In this document: one piece after another, positions 34,359 through 45,489 of the stretch
How positions within the stretch are numbered: position 1 is the first letter of the stretch
How the letters are laid out: each line of letters starts with the position of its first letter
Source of the DNA: Cervus elaphus
Lineage: Eukaryota > Chordata > Mammalia > Artiodactyla > Cervidae
Direction of reading: 5' to 3'
DNA: 64,000 nucleotides
NCBI RefSeq assembly: GCF_910594005.1
Contig: NC_057826.1
Location: forward strand, 26,321,501-26,385,500
The notes under the pieces: generated by a model
The model's database searches: none
Told to the model about the DNA's origin: nothing
What the model saw: only the letters and a program-made list of their open reading frames with translations
Made by a program: the position numbers and the translations under genes

Positions 34359-35060
34359 ATGTCGTTGGGGCAGTGGCTGGCCCAGCTGGTAAGCAGTTTG
34401 CAGGACCCGCAGAAAGTGGCCCGTTTCCAGCAGCTGTGCGGGGTGGAAGCGCCGGCGAGCTGCACAGCCGCGGCCGCCGCCGACCAGAGGGAGGATGAGA
34501 AGGCGGAGGCGCACCTCGCCGGAGAATCCCGGCGCAGAGAGCGGCAGCCGGGGGCGGCCGGAGGCCCTCCGCCGCCCGGGAGCGACCGCAATCAGTGCCC
34601 GGCCAAGCTGGGCGGCGGCGGCGGCGGCGCCCCCAACGGCGTGCGGAACGGGCGGGCGACCGAGGTGGGCCCGGCCTCGCCGCGGCGCGCGGGGCTTTTG
34701 CGCCGCAACTCGCTGACGGGCGAGGAGGGCCAGTTGGCCCACGTGAGTAACTGGCCTCTCCACTACCTGTTCTGCTTCGGCACGGAGCTGGGCAACGAAC
34801 TCTTTTACATTCTGTTCTTCCCCTTCTGGATCTGGAACCTGGACGCCCTGGTGGGCCGGAGGCTCGTGGTCATCTGGGTGCTGGTCATGTACCTGGGCCA
34901 GTGCACCAAGGACATCATCCGCTGGCCGCGGCCCGCCTCGCCACCCGTGGTCAAGTTGGAGGTTTTCTACAACTCTGAGTACAGCATGCCCTCCACCCAT
35001 GCGATGTCCGGCACCGCCATCCCCGTCTCCATGATCCTCCTCACCTATGGCCGCTGGCAG
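34359..35060 (+). CDS. SGPP1: Sphingosine-1-phosphate phosphatase 1, coding exon 1 (partial)
   Basis: SGPP1 is an ER membrane enzyme of the type 2 lipid phosphate phosphatase family. It dephosphorylates sphingosine-1-phosphate and dihydrosphingosine-1-phosphate, feeding sphingosine back to ceramide synthesis. This exon encodes residues 1-234 of a protein usually about 440 long. Visible parts: a cytosolic N-terminal region (1-130) with DPQKVARFQQLCGVE at 16-30 and RRNSLTGEEGQL at 115-126; membrane segments at about 136-158 and 167-183; phosphatase motif 1, KDIIRWPRP, with K184, R191 and P192; motif 2, PSTH, at 211-214 with H214. Motif 3 (SR-X5-H) must come from exon 2. The ATG is the first in the GC-rich leader, with A at -3. 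The exon ends in phase 0 at CAG|GTAAGG. Compared with human SGPP1 as I remember it, the region from about residue 33 to 110 is the variable part, with extra Ala and Gly. The gene assignment is firm. Confidence 0.96.
34611..34628 (+). repeat. SGPP1: (GGC)6 coding triplet run
   Basis: Six uninterrupted GGC codons encode Gly85-Gly90 in the N-terminal cytosolic region. Pure triplet runs of this kind can vary in length between individuals and species. Confidence 0.9.
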
Positions 35061-35066
35061 GTAAGG
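35061..35066 (+). other. SGPP1: 5' splice donor of SGPP1 intron 1
   Basis: CAG|GTAAGG is a near-consensus donor placed directly after the GRWQ codons, where the homologous protein continues into exon 2. The open frame running on to 35249 is intron read-through and loses SGPP1 similarity at this point. Confidence 0.93.
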
Positions 35067-35140
35067 GTCCCTGTCCTCGCCCCGCACAGCCTCCGAGCCC
35101 TTGTTGCCCTCCGCGGTCGTTTGATTTTGGCCATTCTCTT

Positions 35141-37088
35141 CCCAGACTTCTCTTCCCGCAGGTTTTCACAGCACCCACCCCCCTCCCCCGCCAAACAGGC
35201 CCTTTCTAGCTTAAATAATAATAATAATGAAACGGTGGGGAAAACCTAAGACTTAGACATCAAACTCCATTTTACTAGTAATGCTTTTCTTGGAACCTGA
35301 AGCAAATACCGTTCGTGGAGTAATACATTATCATCCGGCTTTAGTTGAGTTGATAAACTGTTTTTAATTCTTGTGATGCACAGACTATCATTATGATTAA
35401 GTATATCGTGCTTATAATTAATCATTGGGTGACTAAGATTCACCCGTTTTATACGGTGCCTTTCCCCAGACTGATTGCTGTTTCAGGCGTAGGTAAAAGT
35501 CATTGACTTTTGCTGGAGACAGTGTTTGTAAAATAAACATGGTCATTCAGGCAATGAAGTAATGAATTTTAAACGAAAGCCACCCTGTGGAAGTTAATGG
35601 AGCACCGCCTGAGTGCCCTTTTTGAGGGGTGTGGTTGCTAATTTGCTGATAGACACAATTTAATTAGCTTTTGGATCACTGATCTGTACTGAGTTGTTGA
35701 GCTACAGTATGTTGAATTAACTTTGCAAATACTTGGTTTTAGTTGGTCTTAAAAGTAGGGATCTTGGTCAGACCAGCGGGTTTGTAAAAATGGTAAATAT
35801 GACTGCCTGACAGCCAGGGATGAGTGAGTTTTTAAACAATAAACTTTTATATTTTGCGTACTGCTTCTGGCCTCCCACTTTTCAGTTTTTCGTGGTCTGT
35901 ATATGCAGATTTTAAAGCTAGTTCTTTTTTATATAGAAGCAAAATTTATTTTTAGACTGATGTCTGTTTTATCTGTCACTTTAAAATTCTTATGGAAGTT
36001 CAGTTGGTTTACAATGTTGTGTTAGTTATCTGTCTTTTAAATTGTAAGGAGGTTTGTTCGTTCTGCAGACCAGTCCCTTAATTTAAGAATAGAGTTAATA
36101 ACTATGAAGAATCTAAGGTATCAGACTTCTTGATTTTTTTTTCCCCATCACAGCACAAAATTATCTTCTACTGTGAAATACACATCCTGTGTAAACTCTG
36201 TTATGGTAAAGTTACCTATCTCAGACTTAACTTCAATATAGATAAACCCTTGTCCTTATAGACACTTCTGGGCAGTGCATCTCTTACGGACCGTGGAAAT
36301 GTGTAATGTGTGTAATAAGAATGGCAGCATTATGAGGGAAGAGTACCATGAACGTTTTTTCTTTTTCCCTATGCAACCTAAGGAGTTATGCAGTAATGTT
36401 CAGATTGTAAAGTAATGCTGCTTGTTTGCATAATAGGTAAATATCTCAAATGCACTTAATCTAAATACTTCAGAGTTTACTATTGTCATTGAGTTATGAT
36501 ATTTACTGGTTAGCTAATGATGTTTCTCTTATTTTTATGAGATTTTCAGGATTCCATAATGATAGAGCCTTTTATAACTCCTCATTGAGTAGCTATGTTG
36601 CAAGCAATTAATTTTTAGCAGTCCAGGTAAGAGAAAGTAGTTTTTTTCCTCTTCATTCATTGAGAGCACATGCTAACAGGAAGTCTGAAACACAGTACCA
36701 CCGGATTGTTTATGGGATGCATCTATCAGTATTTTAACACTTCAGGGTTATTTGAATTACCAGAATATACTTAGAATATAGTTTTTCAACAACCTAGTAT
36801 TTTTAATTCAAAGTTTGAGGGCTTTATATATCATGCAGTTTTAGAATTTGAGCTAGTCAGGACTTCAGACGTCTCCTGGTCTCAAAGTGTCATTTTACAG
36901 ATGTCGAAATTGACCAGTTACAGTAGAATTAATCTTGTAAAATTTGTTTATTCTTTTACATATCCATTACAGGTTTGAATAAACTTCCAAAATTTGAGCA
37001 ATTATTTGTCTTTGATTAGTTGTTTTGAAAAAAAGACTCCCCTACATGAAAGTTCTGTATTTATAAATGGCTATAATAATTCAGTACA
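35141..37088. other. 5' part of intron 1, repeat-poor
   Basis: No repeat I recognise apart from a short (AAT)5 run at 35214-35228. First-intron DNA next to a CpG-island promoter is a common place for regulatory elements, but no specific site is claimed. Confidence 0.5.
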
Positions 37089-37206
37089 AGGGGGGTTCAG
37101 GATGGGGAACACATGTAAATCCATGGCTGATTCATGTCAATGTATGGCAAAAACCACTACAATATTGTAAAGTAATTAGCCTCCAACTAATTAAAAAAAA
37201 AAAAAC
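37089..37206 (+). mobile_element. Ruminant L1 3' end, very short copy
   Basis: About 118 bp: ggggggttcaggatggggaa, gctgattcatgtcaatgtat, gtaattagcctccaactaat, then a poly-A tail. A typical dead-on-arrival truncated L1. Confidence 0.88.
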
Positions 37207-38374
37207 CCAAACAGCCTTTTAAATTTTTTACTTTTTTTTTTTTTAAACCTTGTTGTGAATTGAAAACAAAAGTACCTTGCTTTGCTGTAAGGTGTTTAGG
37301 TTCTCTTCTCTGCCAATTAGTATTGTAGTACTTAGGAGGCTTGTATTTCCAGAGTGAGCAATGAAAAAACGTATGTATTGCCAAGTGGGATAGAAATTAA
37401 ACCATGAAAGCCTAGTGTTTTTCTGAGTAACAGCAGTTTTGACTGACAGTCGTTACCGTCTGCTTGTGCTCCGGCTGCTTGTTCAGGGCAGGTGTGTGTG
37501 TCTCTTACGTGCATAGGACGCTGAAACTGCTTTGGAAACTTGAGTTATCTCCCTTTGGTGGGACATCTGCTTCACTCCTCCCTTCATGCCACTTCATCTT
37601 CCTGCTTGAAATCTAGTCATGGTTCACGTACATGAAACCTTTTAAATGAAACCTTTGTGTTTCATATTCATGTGTTCTTAAAATAACAGTAAGCCAGAAA
37701 AATTATTAGGGGCTTGCATCAAGTGCAGTTCCTATAATTTACTCCCAGAGATTCTGATCCATTAAATAAGTAAGGGGTATTGCATTTTATTGAAATTCTC
37801 TAAATACTTTTGAGGAAAAAAAAATGTACGTTCTTAAGTCCCATCCAGTAAAATTAGTATATTTGATCCTTAGGCTGTATTTTATATTTCTCCAACATTG
37901 CTGTCACTGTTCCTTCGCAGTTCTTTTAAAGGTATGTTCATAACAAAAAGGGAAATTGAAACAGTATGGCTCCAAACAATTATTTGATATGCTGGAAGAG
38001 TTTTTTCCAGTAATGCAGGGTAGAAAGTGTTATGGTATTTCTCCAGGTACTAAATAGCTTGATCATATTATTTATCGGAATTTTTTGTAGCTGAATTGAG
38101 AAAAAGTAAGAAATAAGGAACATTAGATATTAAAAACATAGTCTTTTGAAGAATAATATAAAAAAGTAAAACATTCCTTTTATATTTATTCCTGCATGTT
38201 CTTTCCAGAAATAAAAAGTCTTAATTTTTAAATAATATGTCATGTAATCAGTTCAAATTTTATACTTAATAACATTAAACAATTTTTAGATGAGTTTCAT
38301 TTTTTAAAAATTAGTGACATCACATGCTTTATAGCCTACCCATTCCCAACTAGTCCATATGCTTTCACTACTTT
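37207..38374. other. Intron DNA, nothing recognised
   Basis: No repeat or gene recognised beyond homopolymer T and A runs near 37230. Confidence 0.5.
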
Positions 38375-38640
38375 AAAAATTATTATTAAAATAACAGTTA
38401 TATTATTATCTTTATTAATATTTATTAAGGCCTTACTATGGGTCAGACATTGTTTGAAATGTTTATTACCTCATTTAGTCTTCTCTTAAAACATGCCAAT
38501 GTTTGGCCCTACTTGTTAATACAAGTTTACAGATTATGAAACTGAGATAGGAGAAGAATAACTTACTCAAAGTTACATAACTAGTGAGGTACAGGCTGAC
38601 TGTAAACTTATAGACAGACTCTAGAGCTTCCAGAGAAAAC
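38375..38640 (+). mobile_element. MIR SINE
   Basis: ttattaaggccttactatgg, tacctcatttagtcttctct, acagattatgaaactgagat and aactagtgaggtacaggctg appear in MIR order. Confidence 0.7.
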
Positions 38641-39252
38641 TCTCTTCGCATCATGCTTTGTGAATTTTAAATTGACTTTTCAGTAATAAAATTTTTGAAA
38701 TAGATATGTGTCCTTAAAATACAAAAACAGCTTTGATATGCCTTGAGATACAATACATGTACAATAGTCACAAATATTTCTTTTAAACATAAGTTGTTGA
38801 CTGAAACTAAATGCTGATTTAATTATCCTTCCTTTCTTCTATTTTCCTAATATGAATTAAAAAAATTAAGCATAATGAAGGCTTTGGGAAAAAAATAAGA
38901 TATTTATCATAATATAGTTTATTGTAGATAATAAAGGAAACTATTTGTGAGATCATGAAATGATAAAAGGCAAAGAAGTAAGAGTTAGAAGTGTTCGAAA
39001 AGTAGGTCACAGATGACAAAGACCAGAAAAGGCTTTAGGAGCCACGGGGAACTGACCATTATAGTAATTCTGGGAAGAAATACAGTTTATTAAAAAATGA
39101 AATTGGCTTGCTACTTTATTTCTTTTTAACTAGCTGATACTTGTGTTTGAAATGCACATTTTTCTGATTTTGTATATGCTTATTAATCTCAATTTTAAAT
39201 TAATTTATTTGAATGGATAATTGTTGAAAATCCAATGTTTACATAAAAAATG
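38641..39252. other. Intron DNA, nothing recognised
   Basis: AT-rich, no gene. Confidence 0.5.
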
Positions 39253-39265
39253 TGAAGAGGAGAGT

Positions 39266-39486
39266 GGGGCTGGCCCCGTGGCTCAGCAGTAAAGAATTCA
39301 TCTGCGATGCAGGAGATGCAGAAGACTTGGGTTCGATCTCTGTGTTGGAAGGATCCCCTGGAGGCGGGCCTGGCAACCCACTTCAGTATTCTTGCCTGGA
39401 GCATTCCATGGACTGAGGAGCCTGATGGACTTATACAGTCCATGGGGTCGCAGAAAGTTGGACACGACTTTAAGCTACTGAGCACA
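39266..39486 (+). mobile_element. Bov-tA SINE, 13-bp TSD
   Basis: Sense full-length copy (ggggctggccccgtggctca to taagctactgagcaca). Perfect TSD tgaagaggagagt at 39253-39265 and 39487-39499. Confidence 0.93.
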
Positions 39487-39719
39487 TGAAGAGGAGAGTA
39501 CAGTTTTCCTTTCTGTGGTCACAGCTAGGAGGCTCTCTTTTCCAGAAGGATTCATCGTTAGAAATTTCTTATTTAATCTTCTGGAGATAGTCTTTACTTT
39601 GGTAGTGGTATATTTATATAGTTTGTTCTTCCTACAGATGGCAACGTACTCTACTGTTCTGGACCTTGCTTTTTTCACTTAGAAATATATTGTGAAGGTT
39701 TTCCTCTTCTTTTACCCAG

Positions 39720-39950
39720 CAGTTAATAAATACTAATTTTGTGCTTGTGATTGTTTTAAATGCCTTGCATGACTTTCAATCCCCAGAAAATCCCATGAGT
39801 ATTATCACTGGTTTGCAGAAGAAACTGAAGCAGAGAAGGTTAAGTAACTTGCCCAGAATGACTCTGCAGGTACCTAACAGAGCCTGGATTTCAGATTCAG
39901 GCAGTCTGGCTCTGAAGTGACCCCACACTGCTGTGTTATATACTGTGTCT
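39720..39950 (+). mobile_element. MIR SINE
   Basis: Good MIR core: gtttgcagaagaaactgaag cagag, aggttaagtaacttgcccag and aacagagcctggatttcaga. Confidence 0.8.
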
Positions 39951-41323
39951 CTCTATTAGTATTTTCTGTTGAGAGAGCTATCTAATTTTTGCACATGTGC
40001 GTGATGTTCCAGTACATTAACAGTATGATTTACTCAGAATTTGATTGTTCCATTACTGCCAATTCAAAGACATTCTCTATTCTTTTCCTACCAGATTGTT
40101 GGTATTTTACTAATTTTTAAAAACTATACATCTTTGGTTTTCTTTTTGTTTTTTTTTTCCAAGTCCTTGCTCTACCTTCAAATAATGTTATACCAGTTCA
40201 GGTACAGCAATAGCATGCTTTATTTTTCCCTTTTCCCTCCTTTGTATTATTGTTGTCATACATTTTACATCTATGTTATAATACTCAGAGTACATTGTTA
40301 TTATTTTTGTAGAGTGTTCCAGGATTATTTCTAGAAATATTTTTTTCTCCCCTCTTCCCTAACATCCTCCCCTTCCGGAACTTGTCTCACATATGTTAGA
40401 TTTGTTAAACACTGGTCATTTGTAGATCACTAGTGCTTTGATGATGATAATGACTGCAGTGCTTTTGCTCTGTTTTCTTCATTTTGGATAGTTTCTATTG
40501 CTATGACTTCAAATTCACTGGTCTTCTGCAGTGTCTAATTTTCTGGTAAACATTATACAGAATGGGATATGATTTTAGATACTCTAGACTTTTATATCTG
40601 GAAGTTCCTATTGGATCTTTGATCTAGTGTACAATTAAATTACTTGTCAGTTTACTTTTTTTAGGCTCGCTAGAGTGAATCTGGAATAACCATAGTCTAG
40701 AGCTAAGTTAGCCTGACTGACTTACAGTGATAACCTACTGAAGACTACTCAATTCCCTCAGCTCTCTGCCTGATGGGAAAGCAGTTGCAGGCCTGTGTGA
40801 GCTCTGGGAATTATGTGGTCTGCTACCACTTTCCAGTAGTTTCCCCCCAGCCTGGTGGACTTTTGTCCCATGTGTGCTCCAGGTAGGACACGGCCAGCAA
40901 TTTGCAGAGACCCCTTCACCTCCATGGAGTTATTTCTCCACCCAGAGTCCTGTTTCCAGTACTCTCTTGAAAATTATTGCTGCTATGCCCCCTGGGAACT
41001 TCTGTTTCTCTCCCCATAGCTCAGTAAGACCGTTAGACTTTGTTTTGGTTCCTCTTCTCATGCTACAGCCTGGAAACTCCCTCTAGCAACCACCCAGGGC
41101 AATCAGAGGGCTCTTCGCATTTGTTTTCCCTTTTCTTATGAATCACAGTGCTGTGCTATTTGTTTTCCAATATCTGAAAACAGTTCTTTCATATAATTTG
41201 TCTAGGTTTTTGGTTGTTTCCAGTGCAACAGCTTTTCCTACAACAGTTAATTGTTTATGGGCAGAAACAGATATCTTCTTACCTCTACTGTTTTGTGGGT
41301 TTTCTTTAATGTATATAAAATAC
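39951..41323. mobile_element. Probable old L1M 3' region
   Basis: 40650-41130 resembles an ancient L1 3' UTR (ctctgcctgatgggaaagca, ttctcatgctacagcctgga, aatcagagggctcttcgcat). 39951-40650 is not assigned. The frames at 40041-40334 and 40874-41443 have no domains. Confidence 0.45.
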
Positions 41324-41331
41324 AACAGCTT

Positions 41332-41681
41332 CAGTTCAGTCACTCAGTCGTGTCCGATTCTTTGCGACCCCATGAACCACAGCACACCAGGCCTCCCTGT
41401 CCATCACCAACTCCCAGAGTTTGCCCAAACTCATGTCCGTTGAGTCGGTGATGCCATCCAACCATCTCATCTTCTGTCGTCCCCTTCTCCTCCTGCCCTC
41501 AATCTTTCCCAGCATCAGGATCTTTTCAAATGAGTCAGCTCTTTGCATCAGGTGGCCAAAGTACTGGAGTTTCAGCTTCAGCATCAGTCCTTCCAGTGAA
41601 CACCCAGGACTGATCTCCTTTAGGATGGACTGGTTGGATCTCCTTGTAGTCCAAGGGACTCTCAAGAGTCATCTCCAACAT
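41332..41681 (-). mobile_element. BovB 3' end, 350 bp, 8-bp TSD
   Basis: Antisense, 5' truncated. The minus frame 41336-41665 still encodes the complete C-terminal RTE segment (QYFGHLMQRADSFEK, GRRRRGRQKMRWLDGITDS). TSD aacagctt at 41324-41331 and 41682-41689. Confidence 0.92.
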
Positions 41682-42052
41682 AACAGCTTACTGAGATGTA
41701 ATTCATGTACCATACAATTCACCCATTTAAAATATACAAGTCAGTGGCTTTCACCATATTCATAGCATTGTGCAACCATCGTCACAGTCAACTTTGGAAC
41801 ATTTTCATCATCCCCCAAAGAAATCCCATCCCCATAGTCATTGCTCCCTATTTTCCCCCAATCTCTTGACACCTCTAGACAATCACTAATCTACTCCATA
41901 GGTTTGCCTACTATTGTCATCTTGTATAAATGAGAGTATTCAGTATGTAGTCTGTTGCGAATAGCTTTTTTCACATGGCATAATGTATTAAGATTCATGC
42001 ATTTTGTAGCATGTATCAGTACTTCAATTCCTTTTTATTGCTGAGTAATATG

Positions 42053-42262
42053 CCAGTGGTAAAGAATTCACCTGCCAGTGTAGGAGACACAGGAGACGTG
42101 AGTTTAATCCCTTGGTCAGGAAGATCCCCTGGAGGAGGAAGTAGCAGCCTACTCCAATATACTTGCCTGGAAAACTCCATGGACAGAGGAGCCTGGCAGG
42201 CTGCAGTCCATGGGGTCACGAAGAGTTGGACACATCTTAGTAGCTAAGCACGCATGCATGCA
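42053..42262 (+). mobile_element. Bov-tA SINE, 5' end lost
   Basis: Begins at ccagtggtaaagaattcacc, so the first ~15 bp of the tRNA head are missing. Ends in a gcacgcatgcatgcagg run. Confidence 0.9.
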
Positions 42263-42328
42263 GGCCAATGGATATATATACTACTGTTTTATGTGTCTTT
42301 TCATCATGGACATTTGAGTTCACTTTTT

Positions 42329-42537
42329 GTGCTGTGGTGTGTGCTTACTTGCTCACTCATGTCCGACTCTTTGTGACCCTGTGGACTGTAGTCCGCCAGA
42401 CTTCCCTGTCCATGGGGATTCTCCAGGCAAGAATACTGGAGTGTGCCATGCCCTCCTCCAGGGGATCTTCCCAACCCAGGGATCGAACCCAGGTCTCCTG
42501 CACTGCAGGTGGATGCTTTACAGCTGAGCTACCAGGG
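42329..42537 (-). mobile_element. Bov-tA SINE, 11-bp TSD
   Basis: Antisense copy. Perfect direct repeat gttcacttttt at 42318-42328 and 42538-42548. Confidence 0.92.
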
Positions 42538-43060
42538 GTTCACTTTTTAGTTATTTTGAATAATGTTGCCTTGGATGTTTTTACATAAGTTTTTGTAGAC
42601 ATATTTTTTTGTTTGTTTTTTCTCTTGGGTTAGTTACTAGTTTTTGAAGTCTTTTATGTTATGGTGAAATTAGCCTTTTGAGTGTGGTGTGATTTGGAAA
42701 TATGTTTTCCTAATTTATTACTTCTCTTCTGACTTTTTTTCCAAGCAGAATTTTTTTTTTAACGTATCAATTTTTATTTCATAGTTTTGGAGTTTTGTGT
42801 AATGTTAGGATGTCTTCCTACCATGGTTTCCTATAGTACTTTTATAGTTTCATTTTTTTATGCTTAAACCTTTGAATCCAATCTCTTGTTTTGAGGGAGG
42901 AATCCAATTTGATATTTCCTAATGGCACCATTTATTGAATAATCCATTTTTCCCTGTTAACTTGAACTGTCACTTTTATCATATCTTAAGTATAGGTATA
43001 TATTTGGGGTCTATGCCCATACCTTGAGTTAGAGTTGGTATATCTGATATTGGGTGCAAA

Positions 43061-43390
43061 TGTGTGTGCTTAGTCACTCAGTTGTGTCTGACTCTTTGTG
43101 GCCCCATGGACTGTAGCCCACCTTGCTCCTCTGTCCATGGGGATTCTCCAGGCAAGAATACTGGAGTGGGTTGCCCCGCCCTCCTCCAGGATATCCTCCC
43201 TACCCAGGGCTCAAACCCAGGTCTCCTGCATTGCAGGTATATTCTTTACTGTCTGAGCCACCAGAGAAGCCCAAGAATACTGGAGTGGGTAGTCTATCCC
43301 TTCTCCAGGGGATCTTCCTGACCCCAGAATCTAACCAGGGTCTCCTGCATTGCAGGTGGATTCTTTACCAGCTGAGCTACCAGGGAAGCC
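43061..43390 (-). mobile_element. BovA-type SINE with duplicated 5' unit
   Basis: A full antisense Bov-tA (to about 43271) runs through gaagcccaagaatactggag directly into a second partial unit with its own mirrored head (agctaccagggaagcc). The same junction occurs at 53712-54030. Confidence 0.88.
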
Positions 43391-43488
43391 TGTGTTGCAC
43401 ACAACAGTATTGTGTACAAATACTATACTGTTATACTTATTATAGTTTTATAAATATTTTTTCAGTATTCTCATTGGGTTTTTTTGTT

Positions 43489-43955
43489 TATTTATTTATT
43501 TATCTTTAATTGAAGGATGATTGCTTTACAATACTGTGTTGGTTTCTGCCATACATCAGCATGAATCAGCCATAGGTATACCTATGTCCCGTCTTTCTCT
43601 TTTTTTAATTTAATTAATTTATTTTTGGATGTGCTGGGTCTTTGTTGTTGTGTGGGCTTTTCTCTGGTTGTGGCGAGTGGGGGCTGCTCTCTAGTTGCAG
43701 TGCACAGACTTATCGCCGCAGTGACCTTCCTTGTGGAGCGTGGGCTCTGGAGGTGCACGGGGGCTTAGTTGCTCCACAGCATGCGGAATCTTCCCCGATC
43801 AGGGATCAAACCCGTGTCTCCTGCACTGGCAGATAGATTCCTTACCACTGAGCCACCAGGGAAGCCTGCCCTTCTCTCTTGAACCTTCCTCCCACCCCAT
43901 CCCACCCATCTAGGTTGTCACAAAGCCCTGGTTTGAGTTCCCTGAATCATACATT
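43489..43955 (-). mobile_element. Ruminant L1 3' UTR, split by CHR SINE
   Basis: Antisense: 43496-43600 (tgaaggatgattgctttaca, ccatacatcagcatgaatca) and 43868-43955 (cttcctcccaccccatccca) are the two halves. Confidence 0.82.
43601..43866 (-). mobile_element. CHR-type SINE inside L1 3' UTR
   Basis: Antisense SINE with a T-rich start (its A tail), a gtggcgagtgggggctgctc body and the mirrored tRNA head gagccaccagggaagcc. Confidence 0.8.
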
Positions 43956-45219
43956 TACTGTTTTTATCTTTCCTCATGTACTTTAGATTTTGTCTAGTTC
44001 TAAAAGAAAAATCCTTTTGCAGTTCTTTGTATTGGAAAGATAAAGTTGTCATTTCTCATTTAAGTCTTTGATCCATCTTCAGTTGGTTTGTATGTGTTGT
44101 GGGGTATGGATCTGATATAATTTTTTATATAAACATTTAAGTGACCTTGCACCATTTTCGGATAGTTTATCGTTTCCCACTGTAGTAGTATTGTCTGTAA
44201 CACCACTTACATTACATATCAAGTTCCCGTATTTTCAGGTCTAATTCTGGGTTCTCTGCTCTGTTGCACTGTTTGTCTAATCTCTGGTGATATCATTGCC
44301 TTAAATGCTATAGTTGCTTTAAAATAAGCCTTGGTATCCGTTTATGAAAGTTCTATGTCATACTCTTCAAGATTATGTTGGCTATTTTTGAATATTTCTT
44401 TTCAGTATACATTTTAGAATCACCTCTTTAATTTCCATGTAAAAGCCTGTCTGAACTTTTACTGAAATTGCAGTGAATTTATAAATTAATATGGAGAGCA
44501 TCAATAGCCTTACAATATTGAATTTTCTTATGTTTGAATATGATAAATTTTACTTATTTAAATTCTTAAATGTATTTCAGTGAAGTTTTATAATTTTCTC
44601 CATATGGATCAACTATATTTTTTATTGGATTTATTTCTAGTTACTGTATTTCTTGTTACTGTTGTAAATGATATCTTGTTAAAATTCAAATATTCTAACT
44701 TTTTGCAGCTGTAGTATAGAAATGCCCTTGGCTTCTGTACATTGATCACACATAAACTTTGTTCAACTCTCCAATTAATTTAATAATTTGTATGATAGTC
44801 TCATATGTTTTCTATGGGGAAAATCATGTCAACTGAGAATAATGACAAATACATTTGTTCTGTTGTAATTACACATTTGTTTCTTCTGACTGACTAAAAA
44901 GCTTTAATCAAGGTAATGACATTCAATACCACAAATATAATCTCTTCACATTTTTAATAAGTACTAGGCAATAATATAAGCCCCTCCAGATATCAGAGTG
45001 AATAAAACAAATAAGTTCTGTTTGCTCAAGGAGATTAGATTGGTATTTTAGAAATATTCTTGAATCTGTAGTATGGGAAATGGAATGGAAAGAAGCAAGG
45101 CAGGAGGCAGGTAAGCCAGACCTAGTAAGAAGTTGCTCTGCTGGCCCAGGGGAGAGTTGTTGGGGAGCTACATCAGGAGACTGCCTCGTCAGCCTGCTGC
45201 CTGATTTTTTTATGACCTG

Positions 45220-45485
45220 TGAACTGTGAATGGCTTTCACAGTTTTAAATAAAGTCAAAAGAAGAAGAATATTTTATGACACATGTGAATTATATTATTC
45301 AAAATTTTAGTGGCTTATCCAGTAAAGCCTTATTGGACACAGGCACGTCAGTTCATCTGTATATTGTCCCTTGTGCTTTTGTGCTAGAACAGCATGGATG
45401 AGTAGTTGTGACATTGACTGTAGAGTCCACAGAGCCCAAGAGAGTTACTCTCTGGCTCTTTATACAAAAAGACTTCACTGGCCCC
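45220..45485 (+). mobile_element. Possible hAT-type DNA transposon fossil
   Basis: The run ccttattggacacaggcacg, cagcatggatgagtagttgt and ctctctggctctttatacaa matches a common ancient mammalian DNA-transposon text. Family not certain. Confidence 0.4.
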
Positions 45486-45489
45486 TGAC

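Larger units (their letters stand above)
33800..35140 (+). promoter_or_regulatory. SGPP1: CpG island promoter of SGPP1
   Basis: Dense CpG, very high GC and no TATA box, in sharp contrast with AT-rich flanks on both sides. It spans the presumed transcription start, the 5' leader and coding exon 1, and fades just inside intron 1. TATA-less CpG-island promoters of this kind usually have dispersed start sites and broad expression. The exact start site cannot be read from sequence. Confidence 0.85.
41690..44920 (-). mobile_element. Antisense old L1 tract, nested
   Basis: Antisense L1M 3' UTR/ORF2 text: 41690-42050 (atttaaaatatacaagtcag, aagattcatgcattttgtag), 42265-43055 and 44000-44880 (tttaagtctttgatccatct). 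Three Bov-tA/BovA insertions, an L1 3' end and a CHR SINE break it up. Confidence 0.65.

Noticed and set aside
33976..34591. Other long GC-rich frames on the minus strand in the CpG island
   Set aside because: Low-complexity Ala/Pro/Arg/Gly translations typical of CpG islands; no family match.
34206..35087. 293-codon minus-strand frame antisense to SGPP1 exon 1
   Set aside because: It mirrors GC-rich exon 1, has no recognisable domain, and its length is explained by high GC and codon bias on the opposite strand.
35061..35249. Continuation of the SGPP1 frame past the exon
   Set aside because: Begins with a GT donor, and the translation loses all SGPP1 similarity there; it is intron read-through.
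40041..41443. Several 70-101 codon frames
   Set aside because: Situated in AT-rich or old L1-like DNA with no domains or conserved wording.
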